64,000 nt of DNA from Bacteroides sp. MSB163 (lineage in GTDB: Bacteria; Bacteroidota; Bacteroidia; Bacteroidales; Bacteroidaceae). The notes below the pieces were generated by a model. It saw nothing but the letters and a program-made list of their open reading frames with translations. It ran no database searches and was not told the origin of the DNA. The stretch lies in contig NZ_CP143867.1 in the NCBI RefSeq assembly GCF_036416795.1, forward strand, positions 4,332,001-4,396,000. The letters run 5' to 3'. Positions 35,239 through 44,568 of the stretch are shown here, in pieces. The first letter of the stretch is position 1; the number at the start of each line of letters is the position of its first letter. The position numbers and the translations under genes were made by a program.

Positions 35239-36513
35239 ATGAAGAACTTGCTGACACAAATAAAGAATGAATGGCGAAGCAATCTTTTTTTGCTCGTAGA
35301 GTTACTGTTGGTTTTTGCAGTGCTGTGGTATATTGTTGACTGGGTCACGGTCACCGCACGCGTTTATCATGCTCCGATGGGGTTTGATACGGAACATTGC
35401 TACAATCTGTCTTTCAATAGCCTGACTCCTAAATCTGCATTATACGATCCGGCTCTGACAGCCGAAGACGATGTGGATGCTCTGCTTGAGATTACCGAAC
35501 GTCTGCGTCACCGTCCCGGTGTGGAGGCGGTTGCCATTTCACAGAATTGCTTTCCATATAACGAAGGTAGCAGTTCCGCCAGCTTTTATCTACAGGACAG
35601 TGTCAGAGTTACCGCTCATCAGATTTGGTCAGAACCTGATTTTTACCGTGTCTTCCGCTATCACACTGCTGATGGTGATAGTGCAGACAAGCTTGCTGCC
35701 GCTACTTCCGACCAGACTTTGGTTACCACTTCCAATGTCACTGACTGGTATCCGCAACTCAATATGTCCGATGCCCGTTCTTTGCAGAACAAGGAAGTTC
35801 CTCTGACTTATCCCGACCGTGGTTATCATCGGCGTATTGCCGCTATTGCCGCTCCGGTGCGCAGTTCCCATTTTGAAACGTCGCTTGAGTGGGGTGGAGC
35901 GTTTATCGGTTATAATCTGAACCGTGATGCCCTTATCAATGAGTTGGGCAATGTGCGTTACGTCCAGGTCAGCCTGCGCGTTTCACCCGATGCGGACCAT
36001 GATTTCATTGATGCGCTGATGGAGGACGCCGATCGTCTCTACCGGATAGGCAATGTCTACTTGCTTGATGTACTTCCTTTCAGTGACATTCGCTATGTCC
36101 GGGAGCTTGAAGACGTGAACGAGGTGAAGACTCAACTTTGTATCCTCTTCTTCCTGATGCTGAATATATTTCTGGGTGTCATCGGTACTTTCTGGTTCCG
36201 TACACAACATCGGCGCCGTGAAGTGGCGTTGCGTATGGCGATGGGCTCCAGCCGTCGCGGTGTATTCTTCCGTCTGATGGGTGAGGGGCTGTTGCTGTTA
36301 TCGGTTGCTGCCATTCCTGCACTGCTGATTGCCTTCAATGTGGGCATTGCCGAGTTGGTAGACATTAGCAAAATGCAGTTCACATTTGAGCGCTTCTTGA
36401 TTGCGGCTGTGTTTACGTGGTTGCTTATGGCATTGATGATCGTTGTCGGCATCTGGTATCCCGCCTATAAAGCCATGCAATTACAGCCTGCCGAGGCGTT
36501 GCACGACGAGTAG
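35239..36513 (+). CDS. FtsX/MacB-like permease, pair 6 type B
   Basis: The 424-residue type B permease starts MKNLLTQIKNEWRSNLFLLV, has helix 1 in LLLVFAVLWYIVDWVTV, the turn RREVALRMAMGSSRRG and the tail QPAEALHDE. The LTQIKNEW start marks it as sister of pair 5 B. The periplasmic landmark MGFDTEHCYNLSF corresponds to GFNIEHCYLIEL in pair 5 B. The 2-base spacing from pair 6 A supports co-translation of the two subunits. Confidence 0.88.
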   Translation: MKNLLTQIKNEWRSNLFLLVELLLVFAVLWYIVDWVTVTARVYHAPMGFDTEHCYNLSFNSLTPKSALYDPALTAEDDVDALLEITERLRHRPGVEAVAISQNCFPYNEGSSSASFYLQDSVRVTAHQIWSEPDFYRVFRYHTADGDSADKLAAATSDQTLVTTSNVTDWYPQLNMSDARSLQNKEVPLTYPDRGYHRRIAAIAAPVRSSHFETSLEWGGAFIGYNLNRDALINELGNVRYVQVSLRVSPDADHDFIDALMEDADRLYRIGNVYLLDVLPFSDIRYVRELEDVNEVKTQLCILFFLMLNIFLGVIGTFWFRTQHRRREVALRMAMGSSRRGVFFRLMGEGLLLLSVAAIPALLIAFNVGIAELVDISKMQFTFERFLIAAVFTWLLMALMIVVGIWYPAYKAMQLQPAEALHDE

Positions 36514-36539
36514 TATTATTTTCATAAAACGATATACTT

Positions 36540-37778
36540 ATGATCTTCAGACAAATACTTGCACTTATACGGCAAAATCCCTTTTTCAGTGCTGTTTCCA
36601 TCATCGGTACAACAGTTAGCATTGCTTTTGTCATGGTGGTTTACATGGTCTATGACATCCAGACAGCCAATATCCGTCCTGAGTCGCATCGCGACCGTAT
36701 GGTCTATTCCTCCTATGGCTACAGCTTCCGCAAGGCCGATCATAGTAATTCAAACACAGGTATGTCCTATCAGGCTGCCAGTCGCGTTTTCGGCGATTTA
36801 CCCGGCGCAGAACTGGTCACTTATATGGGGAGTTCTCCTATGGAATATTGTGGAGTTTCACCAGAGAAAGGTCGTCGTTGCCAAAGGAGACGTGTCGATT
36901 TAAATTTCTGGCGTCTGTATGATATTCGTTTTCTTGCAGGCCGTCCTTTCGACCAGCAGGAATTTGATGCTTGTGCCGATGTGGTTGTCATTGCTGAACA
37001 TTTGGCGCGCGAAGCCTTCGGTTCGGCGGAAGAAGCGTTGGGTAAGAACTATTTCGTGGGCTTCTACCCCAAACGTGTAGTGGGCGTCACCGAAGATGTC
37101 AGCTCACTTTTCACCTTTGCCTATGGTGAAGTTTGGACACCTTACTATACCAAGGACCCGGACCGGGGAAGTGAAGGCTTGCGCGGTAGTTTTGAAGCGA
37201 TGGTATTGTGTAAGCCCGATGTCAGCCCCGCAGAGATGAAGTTGCAGATAGAAAGCTCGCTCGACCGCCTGAATGCTTCGCTTACTGAATATGAATTAAC
37301 GCTTCCTGACCTGAGCACCTACACAGAGCGCCAGTTCTTCCGTGATGATTTTCTGAGCCCTGCTGTAATGTGTATCATTCTGGGATTAATCCTGCTCATT
37401 GTTCCGGCTATCAACGTCAGCGGATTGATTTCTTCACAAATGTCCCGTCGCTTGTCCGAACTTGCAGTACGTAAAGCTTACGGTGCCAGCCGTTCTACTT
37501 TGATAGGACAATTGCTTCTTGAGAATATGTTGCTGGCGTTCATTGGTGCATTGCTGGGCTTCTTGTTGTCATGTCTGCTGTTGTGGCTGGGCAAAGACTG
37601 GATGTTGGTAGGTGGCTACACGGAAGGTAACTTTGAAGTCAGCATCTGGCTCTTCCTTCGTCCTACGGTGCTCCTGAGCGCAGCGGGTGTGTGTGTGCTT
37701 TTCAATTTGTTGTCCGTATTCATTCCGGCATGGAATGCTACCCGCCGGCCGATAGCGGAAGTCATCAGCGGAGAATAA
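36540..37778 (+). CDS. FtsX/MacB-like permease, pair 7 type A
   Basis: The 412-residue type A permease starts MIFRQILALIRQNPFFSAVS and ends RRPIAEVISGE, the most divergent A tail. The periplasmic core has DLNFWRLYDIRFLAGRPFDQ; the turn LSELAVRKAYGASRST has Ala for Gly before VRK. The region after helix 1 contains IRPESHRDRMVYSSYGYSF, corresponding to the PEVNR motif of other A members. It is followed 33 bases later by the last B gene. Confidence 0.88.
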   Translation: MIFRQILALIRQNPFFSAVSIIGTTVSIAFVMVVYMVYDIQTANIRPESHRDRMVYSSYGYSFRKADHSNSNTGMSYQAASRVFGDLPGAELVTYMGSSPMEYCGVSPEKGRRCQRRRVDLNFWRLYDIRFLAGRPFDQQEFDACADVVVIAEHLAREAFGSAEEALGKNYFVGFYPKRVVGVTEDVSSLFTFAYGEVWTPYYTKDPDRGSEGLRGSFEAMVLCKPDVSPAEMKLQIESSLDRLNASLTEYELTLPDLSTYTERQFFRDDFLSPAVMCIILGLILLIVPAINVSGLISSQMSRRLSELAVRKAYGASRSTLIGQLLLENMLLAFIGALLGFLLSCLLLWLGKDWMLVGGYTEGNFEVSIWLFLRPTVLLSAAGVCVLFNLLSVFIPAWNATRRPIAEVISGE

Positions 37779-37811
37779 TAATATAGAACCCTGAACTAAA
37801 TAAAACTCTTT

Positions 37812-39125
37812 ATGATAAAATCCATTCTAACGCAAATTTGGAACCAGCGTCGTGCAAACGGTTGGCTCTTTGCCGAACTCTTAATCGTGTTCGTGTTGTT
37901 GTGGTATTGTCTTGATATGCTCTACGGCTTTACTTACGCCGAAAAGCAGTCCAAAGGTTATGATATGGAACATGTATACAAGCTCCATCTTTCCACCAAC
38001 CCCAAGCAGCTTGTGCTCTGTTCGTCCGAAGACAGCTTGCAAGATTTCTGGTTTAAGCCAATGGAAGAACTTTTCCGCCGGATCAAACAATATCCGGGCA
38101 TAGAAAGCGCCAGTATCTGGCTGGGTTCCGATGCTTATACCCGGAATACTGTATTCCAAGGATATACCGTGGATAGTGTTAGTGTGATGGAGGCCAATAT
38201 TCGTTATGTGTCTCCTGAATATTTCAAAGTGATGCGTATTCCGATAGAAAAAGGCATCGGTAAGTTCGCCGGGAATATGGATGCCTTCGAGTACTCTTCC
38301 GGTTCATCACTGCCCTTTGCTTCAGACGAGTGGAATCCTGCTGACACTCCATTGCCTGCCGTCATCACACCGGACATGGCAGACAGCCTTTTCCATACCG
38401 ACAAAGGAGTGCTGGGGCAGGAATTCTTTGATTATTATGCCGGTAGCAGTCTTCGCTACCGGGTGGTTGCCGTATGCAACCATCAGAAAAGCGATGATTA
38501 TGCCCGTTACGAACCTTTCATTCTAACCCCTATGCCGGGCTGGTTTTACCGGATGCAAGCTCTTCCCCTTCTTTCCATTCGTGTACGTCCCGAAGCAGAT
38601 ACAGATGATTTTGCCACCCGTTTCTTTCGTGATATGACACCTCTGTTGCAGATTGCTCCGTTCTATCTGTTTGAAGTCCGCAGCTATGATGAGCAGAAAG
38701 CGGAGCGTGATGCATCAGAGGGGATTACTCCATATATCCGTAGTGCACGGCTTATCGCTGTATTCTTTAGCTTCAATGTTTTTATCGGGTTGATGGGCAC
38801 TTTCTGGTTTCGTACCCGTCACCGCCGTAGTGAAATCGCTTTGCGTATGGCGATGGGAAGCAGTCGTTCCCGGATACGTTCCCGGTTGTTGGGAGAAGGG
38901 TTGCTGTTGTTGGTGCTGGCTGCTATTCCCGCTCTGATTATTTGCGGTAACTTGGTTATGGCGGAAGCTATAATGATAGAACAGGCTGATGCTACCGGAC
39001 TTCGCTTTGTTGTAGTCTCATTATTCACTTTCTTTCTTATGACTTTGATGGTAATTGCCGGTATTTGGTTCCCAGCTGCACAGGCGATGCGAGTGAAACC
39101 GGCGGATGCCTTGCACGATGAATAG
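37812..39125 (+). CDS. FtsX/MacB-like permease, pair 7 type B
   Basis: The 437-residue type B permease starts MIKSILTQIWNQRRANGWLF, with helix 1 in LLIVFVLLWYCLDMLYGFT, turn RSEIALRMAMGSSRSR and tail KPADALHDE (Asp for Glu in PAEAL). It has a longer periplasmic domain than other B members, with an extra segment around residues 115-185. It closes the array; a perfect 15-bp hairpin 19 bases after the stop probably ends the transcript. Confidence 0.88.
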   Translation: MIKSILTQIWNQRRANGWLFAELLIVFVLLWYCLDMLYGFTYAEKQSKGYDMEHVYKLHLSTNPKQLVLCSSEDSLQDFWFKPMEELFRRIKQYPGIESASIWLGSDAYTRNTVFQGYTVDSVSVMEANIRYVSPEYFKVMRIPIEKGIGKFAGNMDAFEYSSGSSLPFASDEWNPADTPLPAVITPDMADSLFHTDKGVLGQEFFDYYAGSSLRYRVVAVCNHQKSDDYARYEPFILTPMPGWFYRMQALPLLSIRVRPEADTDDFATRFFRDMTPLLQIAPFYLFEVRSYDEQKAERDASEGITPYIRSARLIAVFFSFNVFIGLMGTFWFRTRHRRSEIALRMAMGSSRSRIRSRLLGEGLLLLVLAAIPALIICGNLVMAEAIMIEQADATGLRFVVVSLFTFFLMTLMVIAGIWFPAAQAMRVKPADALHDE

Positions 39126-39144
39126 TCAGGTTTTCTTCTATATG

Positions 39145-39183
39145 TGCACCTTTTCTTTTGCATAGGGTAAAAGAAAAGGTGCA
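39145..39183 (+). terminator. Hairpin at the end of the permease array
   Basis: TGCACCTTTTCTTTT (39145-39159) and AAAAGAAAAGGTGCA (39169-39183) are perfect 15-base complements with a 9-base loop. No long T-run follows on the plus strand. Confidence 0.65.
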
Positions 39184-39210
39184 TTCTGTTCTGTATTTCA
39201 ATATAATCCG

Positions 39211-39218
39211 TATATTTG
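39211..39218 (+). promoter_or_regulatory. -7 box of the periplasmic-sensor kinase gene
   Basis: TATATTTG fits TAnnTTTG 50 bases before the start at 39268, so the kinase gene probably has its own promoter rather than depending on the permease array. Confidence 0.5.
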
Positions 39219-39267
39219 CGTGGAAAATTCATAGCACATTTATTCATAAATAGAAGAAAATCGAGAT

Positions 39268-41883
39268 ATGAAGAGACGCTTATTCCTCGTGATGCTGATA
39301 GGCCTGTTTCCTTGCATTGTTTTTGCCGGACATCTTTATGCTGCAGAACGTACATACAACGTGCTTTTCATCCAGTCATATAATCACCGTACTCCCTGGA
39401 ATGACCGTTTAACGGAAGGAGTGCGTGATGGTCTGTCACGTGGAGGTATAAAAGCGAAAGTTACAACAGAATATCTGGATGCTGATTACTGGACTTTCGC
39501 ATCTGAGTGTGTCATTATGCGGCGTATTTGTGAACGGGCACGTCAAAAGAATACGGATATTATTATTACAAGCAGTGATGAGGCCTTTTATACATTGATG
39601 CATTGTGGAGATTCCCTACCTTATAAACTACCGGTTGTGATATCGGGTATTAAATATCCCAATGAAAAGCTGATCTCGAAGTTACCCAATGTTTGTGGGT
39701 ATACATCCAAGATTGATTTCGTGCACCTACTCGAAAATGCACGTCGTGTATTTCCCAATCGTACAGAAGTTATTTGTGTTTCGGACAGTAGTCTTTTAGG
39801 ACTTAAAGGTGCCGCTGAACTGGAGCGTATATGGCCCAATTTCCAGGAACTTCATCCGGAATATAAGATGAAAGTAATGAATGTACAGTCACAGGCTCCT
39901 AATCCTGTCATTTCCTCTATTTGTTATGATTATAATGCCTATAACCGCATTGTCATTGCCCCCAAATGGACACCTTTCCTTTCTTTCATCGGAAAAAACT
40001 CTAAAGCTCCGGTTTTTGCCGGACAAAGTCTGGCATTGACTAACGGAGTATTCTGTGTGCACGATATGGAACCTTACGAAGGAGCTAATGCGGCAGGAAA
40101 GTGTGCTGCACAGGTGTTGCAGGGAGCTATCCCTTCCGTGGTAGGAGTTGTGGACCTTCCCGGTAAACTGCTTTATGACTTCAAGCAGTTGGAATTTTTT
40201 AGAGTGAACTCGGATAAAGTGAGTGATAGTGGCATTATCATGAATGCACCGCTGATGGAGCGCTACCGTATCTGGTTTGTGCTGTTCTACTCTGTCGTGG
40301 TAGGTGCATTGGTCTTTCTTGTAATCTGGCTCTATCGTTTGAACCGTCATGAATCACGTCGTCGTATGCATGCCCAGACGCGTTTGCTGATACAGAACCG
40401 CCTGGTGGAGCAGCGTGACGAATTTGATAATATCTTCTGTTCTATCCGTGACGGACTGATAACTTACGATACGGATTTCCGTATACATTTTGTCAATCGT
40501 GCTTTGATGTTGATGCTCGAACTGGACCCTGACACTCATACGGCACGTTCTTACGAAGGGCAGATGGCGGGTTCCATCTTCCACATTTATTCAAACGGAG
40601 AAGACATCCTGCAATCACTATTGAAACAGGTGAGGACAGAGCGTCGTGTAATCCCTATTCCGGAAAAGGCTTTCATGCAGGAAGTTCATAATGGAACCTA
40701 TTTTCCTGTTTCTGGTGAAATTGTGCCGATTTACTCCAAGAATAAGATGACAGGTATGGCTATTTGTTGCCGCAATATCTCAGAGGAAGAAATGCATAAA
40801 CGCTTCTTCAATCTGGCTGTGGATGCAAGTTCCGTATATCCCTGGCAATATGACATACGTACGCACAGTTTCCATTTCTCAGGTGCATTGCTTGATTACT
40901 TCGGGCTTCCCGGCAAGCAGACCATCTTGCGGAAGGAATTGGAGCTTTTTATTCATTCGGATGATTTGGAAGAGGCTCGTCGACATTTCACGGCCATTTT
41001 CAAAGGCGAGGAAATGGATACCCGGATGAGTTTCCGTATGCGTAGCGGAGAAGGTAAATATGAATGGTGGGAATTCCGTAGTGCTTCTTACAATGGTCTG
41101 GATTCCGAGGCGCCTTATATGGTATTGGGTGTTTGTCAAAGTATTCAGCGTTATAAGGCTACCGAAGAAGAGTTGATAGCAGCCCGTGACAAAGCTTTGC
41201 AGGCTGATACCCTGAAGTCGGCTTTCCTTGCCAATATGAGCCATGAAATCCGTACTCCGTTGAATTCTATTGTCGGCTTCTCCGACTTGCTGAAGGACAT
41301 CGAAGCATTCAGTCCTGAAGAAGTGAAACAGTTTGTGGATACGATCAATACGAACTGTACCTTATTACTGGCACTGATTAATGATATTCTCGATCTGTCC
41401 CGTATCGAGTCCGGTTCAATGGACTTCCGTTTTGCCGGATACAACCTCACGTTTGTGATGCAGCAGATCTATGACTCTCAGCGTCTGAGTATGCCTCAGG
41501 GAGTAGAACTGGTTATGAAGCTGCCCGAAGGTGAGAGTAAATCGATAGTAACGGATTCTGTCCGTCTGAAACAGGTGATTAACAACTTCATCAACAATGC
41601 CAAGAAGTTCACTACTCAAGGCTCTATCACTTTCGGTTTCCAGACAGAAGATCCGGGCTATACCGTTTTCTTTGTGGAAGATACCGGAAGCGGCATTTCA
41701 GAAGAAAACCAGCGACGCATATTTGAGCGTTTCTATAAAGTGGATAGCTTTACGCAAGGTGCCGGTCTAGGACTGAGTATCTGCCAGACTATTGTAGAGC
41801 GTTTCAGAGGGGAAATAAACGTGTCTTCTGAATTAGGAAAAGGTACACGCTTTACAGTACGTGTACCCGATTTTAATGAATAG
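39268..41883 (+). CDS. Membrane sensor histidine kinase with periplasmic ABC_sub_bind-like sensor
   Basis: The 871-residue protein has a signal peptide (MKRRLFLVMLIGLFPCIVFAG) and a periplasmic domain (about 28-325) beginning YNVLFIQSYNHRTPWNDRLTEGVRDGL. That domain resembles the ABC-transporter substrate-binding-like fold (PF04392). One membrane helix follows (about 334-356, FVLFYSVVVGALVFLVIWLY), then two PAS-like domains (about 390-500 and 510-635). HisKA carries His659 in ANMSHEIRTPLNSIVGFSD, and the HATPase has NFINNAKKF, DTGSGIS and GAGLGLSI. There is no receiver and no adjacent response regulator. Its position right after the efflux array is suggestive, but a functional link is unproven. 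It converges on the next gene with 2 bases between stops. Confidence 0.9.
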   Translation: MKRRLFLVMLIGLFPCIVFAGHLYAAERTYNVLFIQSYNHRTPWNDRLTEGVRDGLSRGGIKAKVTTEYLDADYWTFASECVIMRRICERARQKNTDIIITSSDEAFYTLMHCGDSLPYKLPVVISGIKYPNEKLISKLPNVCGYTSKIDFVHLLENARRVFPNRTEVICVSDSSLLGLKGAAELERIWPNFQELHPEYKMKVMNVQSQAPNPVISSICYDYNAYNRIVIAPKWTPFLSFIGKNSKAPVFAGQSLALTNGVFCVHDMEPYEGANAAGKCAAQVLQGAIPSVVGVVDLPGKLLYDFKQLEFFRVNSDKVSDSGIIMNAPLMERYRIWFVLFYSVVVGALVFLVIWLYRLNRHESRRRMHAQTRLLIQNRLVEQRDEFDNIFCSIRDGLITYDTDFRIHFVNRALMLMLELDPDTHTARSYEGQMAGSIFHIYSNGEDILQSLLKQVRTERRVIPIPEKAFMQEVHNGTYFPVSGEIVPIYSKNKMTGMAICCRNISEEEMHKRFFNLAVDASSVYPWQYDIRTHSFHFSGALLDYFGLPGKQTILRKELELFIHSDDLEEARRHFTAIFKGEEMDTRMSFRMRSGEGKYEWWEFRSASYNGLDSEAPYMVLGVCQSIQRYKATEEELIAARDKALQADTLKSAFLANMSHEIRTPLNSIVGFSDLLKDIEAFSPEEVKQFVDTINTNCTLLLALINDILDLSRIESGSMDFRFAGYNLTFVMQQIYDSQRLSMPQGVELVMKLPEGESKSIVTDSVRLKQVINNFINNAKKFTTQGSITFGFQTEDPGYTVFFVEDTGSGISEENQRRIFERFYKVDSFTQGAGLGLSICQTIVERFRGEINVSSELGKGTRFTVRVPDFNE

Positions 41884-41885
41884 TA

Positions 41886-43121
41886 TTATTCAACTCTTTT
41901 GCATCCGTTCGCTTGCAGGAATTCATCCAGCAGTATTTCGTAATTCCCCTGTATCAGGGTATGGTGGTTTCCCAATGGATTTTTGAGGAAATACTCTGCC
42001 GGTGTGTCCATTTTTATACGTACCTGTGTGCGGCACATATTGATGTAGTTGGTGTTCTCGGTCAAGGTGCCTGTACTCAGGTAATACTCGTCTAGGCATT
42101 CTCCGCCACATTTTACCAGTGTCACCTGGCCTGTAGGCAGGATTCCTTGAATGCCGATGCCCATTTCAGTTTCAAAATGGCTGCGGATAATGTATTGTTC
42201 GGTTTGTGCAATACCTACGGTGCAGTGAGCAAGTACGATTTCGTTGGTACGTGCATTGATCATGGAAGGGTTTGCCATGAACGAAGCCTTGCCGGTCAGC
42301 ACTTTTACGGCAAGTTGGGTAAAGACAGATTGCAGGTCACCTTCGCATCCGGCAATGATACCGTTATCGTTCAATAGGGAGAGAGCGAGGCATCCGGTGG
42401 TTCCGGTTTGTTCTATGAGCTTGAAGCAACTCAGAGTGAGTGCGCTCAGTTTTTCTTCTTCCACAATCCGTTTAATGGCGCGATACAGACGCATGGCTTT
42501 TATCAGATCCTCCGGTGTAGCTTCGCGGCAGGCAAGCGCTTTACCGGCAAAAGCAGCGCAGGCTTCGCCCACTTCATCATCTGTGATCTGATTGTAATAC
42601 TCGTAAACGCGTTCCAAGGATATGTCGGTGTATTCAATTCCCCAGCGCCGTTTGGAGAGAAGGTAATCTACATTGCTGGCAACAAGCCAGGAAGAGGGGG
42701 AGCCTATTACGCCGATACGCGATCCGGAAAGTGCCCGTTGGGCTTTGAAGTTACTGTGGAGTACGAAGATACGTTTGATGATTTCGGGTAGTTCTCCGTG
42801 GAGGATTTCACTTTTCATACCCCGGCCACGTAGCCAGGATGAGATTTCGAGAGCGGCGGCCAGTGAGTTTTGCATACCGTCTGCCAGTAAGATTGCAGGG
42901 CGGGGCAGAGACTCGAAGTGCTGGATAACCAACCGTTCTACACCGCCGGTAGCAATGAAAAGCAGGCTGAAATCGTCTTTAGTGAGTTTGTTTATGTTTT
43001 GATATTCTACAATATTTACAGTGAAATATTTCTCCAGTTCGTTTAATATAAGTTCGTGTGAGCCGAGAATGGATGCTTGTTTATGAAGCAACGATGCAAA
43101 TGTTATCAGGTTTAATACCAT
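41886..43121 (-). CDS. L-fucose/L-arabinose isomerase-like protein
   Basis: The 411-residue cytoplasmic protein resembles the C-terminal half of the FucI/AraA isomerase fold. Conserved-looking blocks are LTLSCFKLIEQTGTTGCLALSLLNDNG, CEGDLQSVFTQLAV, TNEIVLAHCTVG and the final NHHTLIQGNYEILLDEF. The N-terminal part (ATGGVERLVIQHFE...PAILLADGMQNSLAAALEI) is compatible with the family's Rossmann-like domain. It is shorter than FucI (about 590 residues). Key metal ligands probably include the Glu of CEGD and one of the His residues. Enzymatic activity is unverified. A minus-strand -7 box TACCTTTG lies at 43152-43159. Confidence 0.7.
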   Translation of the reverse strand: MVLNLITFASLLHKQASILGSHELILNELEKYFTVNIVEYQNINKLTKDDFSLLFIATGGVERLVIQHFESLPRPAILLADGMQNSLAAALEISSWLRGRGMKSEILHGELPEIIKRIFVLHSNFKAQRALSGSRIGVIGSPSSWLVASNVDYLLSKRRWGIEYTDISLERVYEYYNQITDDEVGEACAAFAGKALACREATPEDLIKAMRLYRAIKRIVEEEKLSALTLSCFKLIEQTGTTGCLALSLLNDNGIIAGCEGDLQSVFTQLAVKVLTGKASFMANPSMINARTNEIVLAHCTVGIAQTEQYIIRSHFETEMGIGIQGILPTGQVTLVKCGGECLDEYYLSTGTLTENTNYINMCRTQVRIKMDTPAEYFLKNPLGNHHTLIQGNYEILLDEFLQANGCKRVE

Positions 43122-43252
43122 GGCATTGTATATGATTTACGATTTGACACTCAAAGGTACAATTTCTTTTGAATTCATCACTATCTTTTAAGTCATAGCT
43201 AGTGTTTTTAAACTTTTTTGCCAATGCTTCCCCGTCATTTCAAATAAAGTGT

Positions 43253-43260
43253 TACTTTTG
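43253..43260 (+). promoter_or_regulatory. -7 box of the aminotransferase gene
   Basis: TACTTTTG fits TAnnTTTG, 76 bases upstream of the chosen start 43336. The divergent minus-strand box TACCTTTG at 43152-43159 serves the isomerase-like gene. The rest of this 214-base gap shows nothing else. Confidence 0.5.
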
Positions 43261-43335
43261 CACCTTCGATTGCATATATATGGAAGTGTATCATCAATCG
43301 TTAACATTTATTTGTCAAATTGTAAAAACTTAGAC

Positions 43336-44535
43336 ATGCCAGCAATATCTATTCGCGGAACGGAGATGCCCGCGTCTCCTATCAGAAAACTGGCTCCTCT
43401 GGCTGACGCAGCCAAGCAAAGGGGAGTGCACGTATTCCACTTGAACATCGGACAACCCGATTTGCCCACACCGCAAGTCGCGATTGATGCAATACGCAAT
43501 ATCGACCGGAAAGTTCTGGAATATAGTCCCAGTGCAGGATATCGCAGCTACCGTGAAAAACTGGTGGGCTATTATGATAAGTTCAACATCAAACTGACGG
43601 CAGACGATATCATCATTACGTCCGGTGGTTCGGAGGCGGTATTGTTCTCCTTCCTGGCGTGCCTCAATCCGGGTGACGAGATTATTGTTCCCGAACCGGC
43701 TTACGCTAACTATATGGCGTTTGCTATCTCTGCCGGTGCCAAAATACGCACCATTGCCACTACGATAGAAGAAGGCTTTTCGCTCCCTAAAGTAGAAAAG
43801 TTTGAAGAATTGATTAATGAGCGCACCAGGGCTATCCTGATCTGTAATCCTAATAATCCTACAGGTTATCTTTATACCCGTCGCGAAATGAACCAGATAC
43901 GTGACCTGGTGAAGAAATACGATTTGTTCCTCTTCTCCGATGAGGTGTATCGTGAGTTTATTTATACGGGTTCTCCTTATATCTCTGCCTGCCATCTGGA
44001 AGGTATCGAAGACAATGTGGTGTTGATTGACTCCGTATCCAAGCGCTACTCGGAGTGTGGTATCCGTATCGGTGCTTTGATTACGAAGAATGCGGAAATC
44101 CGCAGTGCCGTAATGAAGTTCTGCCAGGCACGTCTCAGCCCTCCGTTGATTGGTCAGATTGCTGCCGAAGCTTCTCTGGATGCCGATGAGGATTACCTGC
44201 GCGATACGTATGATGAATATGTAGAACGTCGTAAGTGCCTGATAGACGGACTGAACCGTATCCCTGGTGTGTATTCGCCTATTCCTATGGGAGCATTCTA
44301 TACAGTGGCGAAACTTCCGGTGGACGACTCTGATAAATTCTGTGCCTGGTGCCTTTCCGACTTTGAGTATGAGGGACAAACCGTATTCATGGCACCAGCT
44401 TCCGGCTTCTATACCACTCCCGGTTCCGGTCGGAATGAAGTGCGTATAGCCTATGTGCTGAAGAAGGAAGACCTGACCCGTGCGCTTTTTGTGCTTTCAA
44501 AGGCATTGGAGACATATCCGGGAAGAACGGAATAG
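43336..44535 (+). CDS. PLP-dependent aminotransferase, class I/II (aspartate-type)
   Basis: From ATG 43336 (MPAISIRGTEMPASPIRKLA) the protein has 399 residues of fold-type I aminotransferase. It has the FHLNIGQPDLPTP substrate loop, SGGSEAVLFSFLACLNPGDEI, ILICNPNNPTGY with the PLP-contacting Asn, SDEVYREF, and the Schiff-base Lys236 in DSVSKRYSECGIRIG. The C-terminal RNEVRIAYVL holds the substrate-carboxylate Arg. It transfers amino groups between an amino acid (probably aspartate) and a 2-oxo acid. The longer frame from 43249 would start inside the promoter region (-7 box at 43253), so it is rejected. Confidence 0.92.
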   Translation: MPAISIRGTEMPASPIRKLAPLADAAKQRGVHVFHLNIGQPDLPTPQVAIDAIRNIDRKVLEYSPSAGYRSYREKLVGYYDKFNIKLTADDIIITSGGSEAVLFSFLACLNPGDEIIVPEPAYANYMAFAISAGAKIRTIATTIEEGFSLPKVEKFEELINERTRAILICNPNNPTGYLYTRREMNQIRDLVKKYDLFLFSDEVYREFIYTGSPYISACHLEGIEDNVVLIDSVSKRYSECGIRIGALITKNAEIRSAVMKFCQARLSPPLIGQIAAEASLDADEDYLRDTYDEYVERRKCLIDGLNRIPGVYSPIPMGAFYTVAKLPVDDSDKFCAWCLSDFEYEGQTVFMAPASGFYTTPGSGRNEVRIAYVLKKEDLTRALFVLSKALETYPGRTE

Positions 44536-44538
44536 GTG

Positions 44539-44567
44539 TTAAGTATTAGGTATTAAGTATTAGGGGG
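44539..44567 (+). repeat. Left inverted-repeat arm of IVP cassette
   Basis: The arm is made of TTAAGTATTAGG and TATTAAGTATTAGGGGG words and is the reverse complement of the right arm at 44916-44951 apart from a short gap and one mismatch. It ends next to the ATG of the four-helix-bundle gene. Confidence 0.7.
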
Positions 44568-44568
44568 G

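Noticed and set aside
18157..39125. Permease expansion by insertion sequences or a transposon
   Set aside because: No transposase, terminal inverted repeats or direct target duplications were seen; tandem duplication of pairs explains the pattern.
43249..43335. N-terminal extension of the aminotransferase
   Set aside because: It would start on top of the -7 box and contains no conserved sequence; MPAISIRG is the usual beginning.
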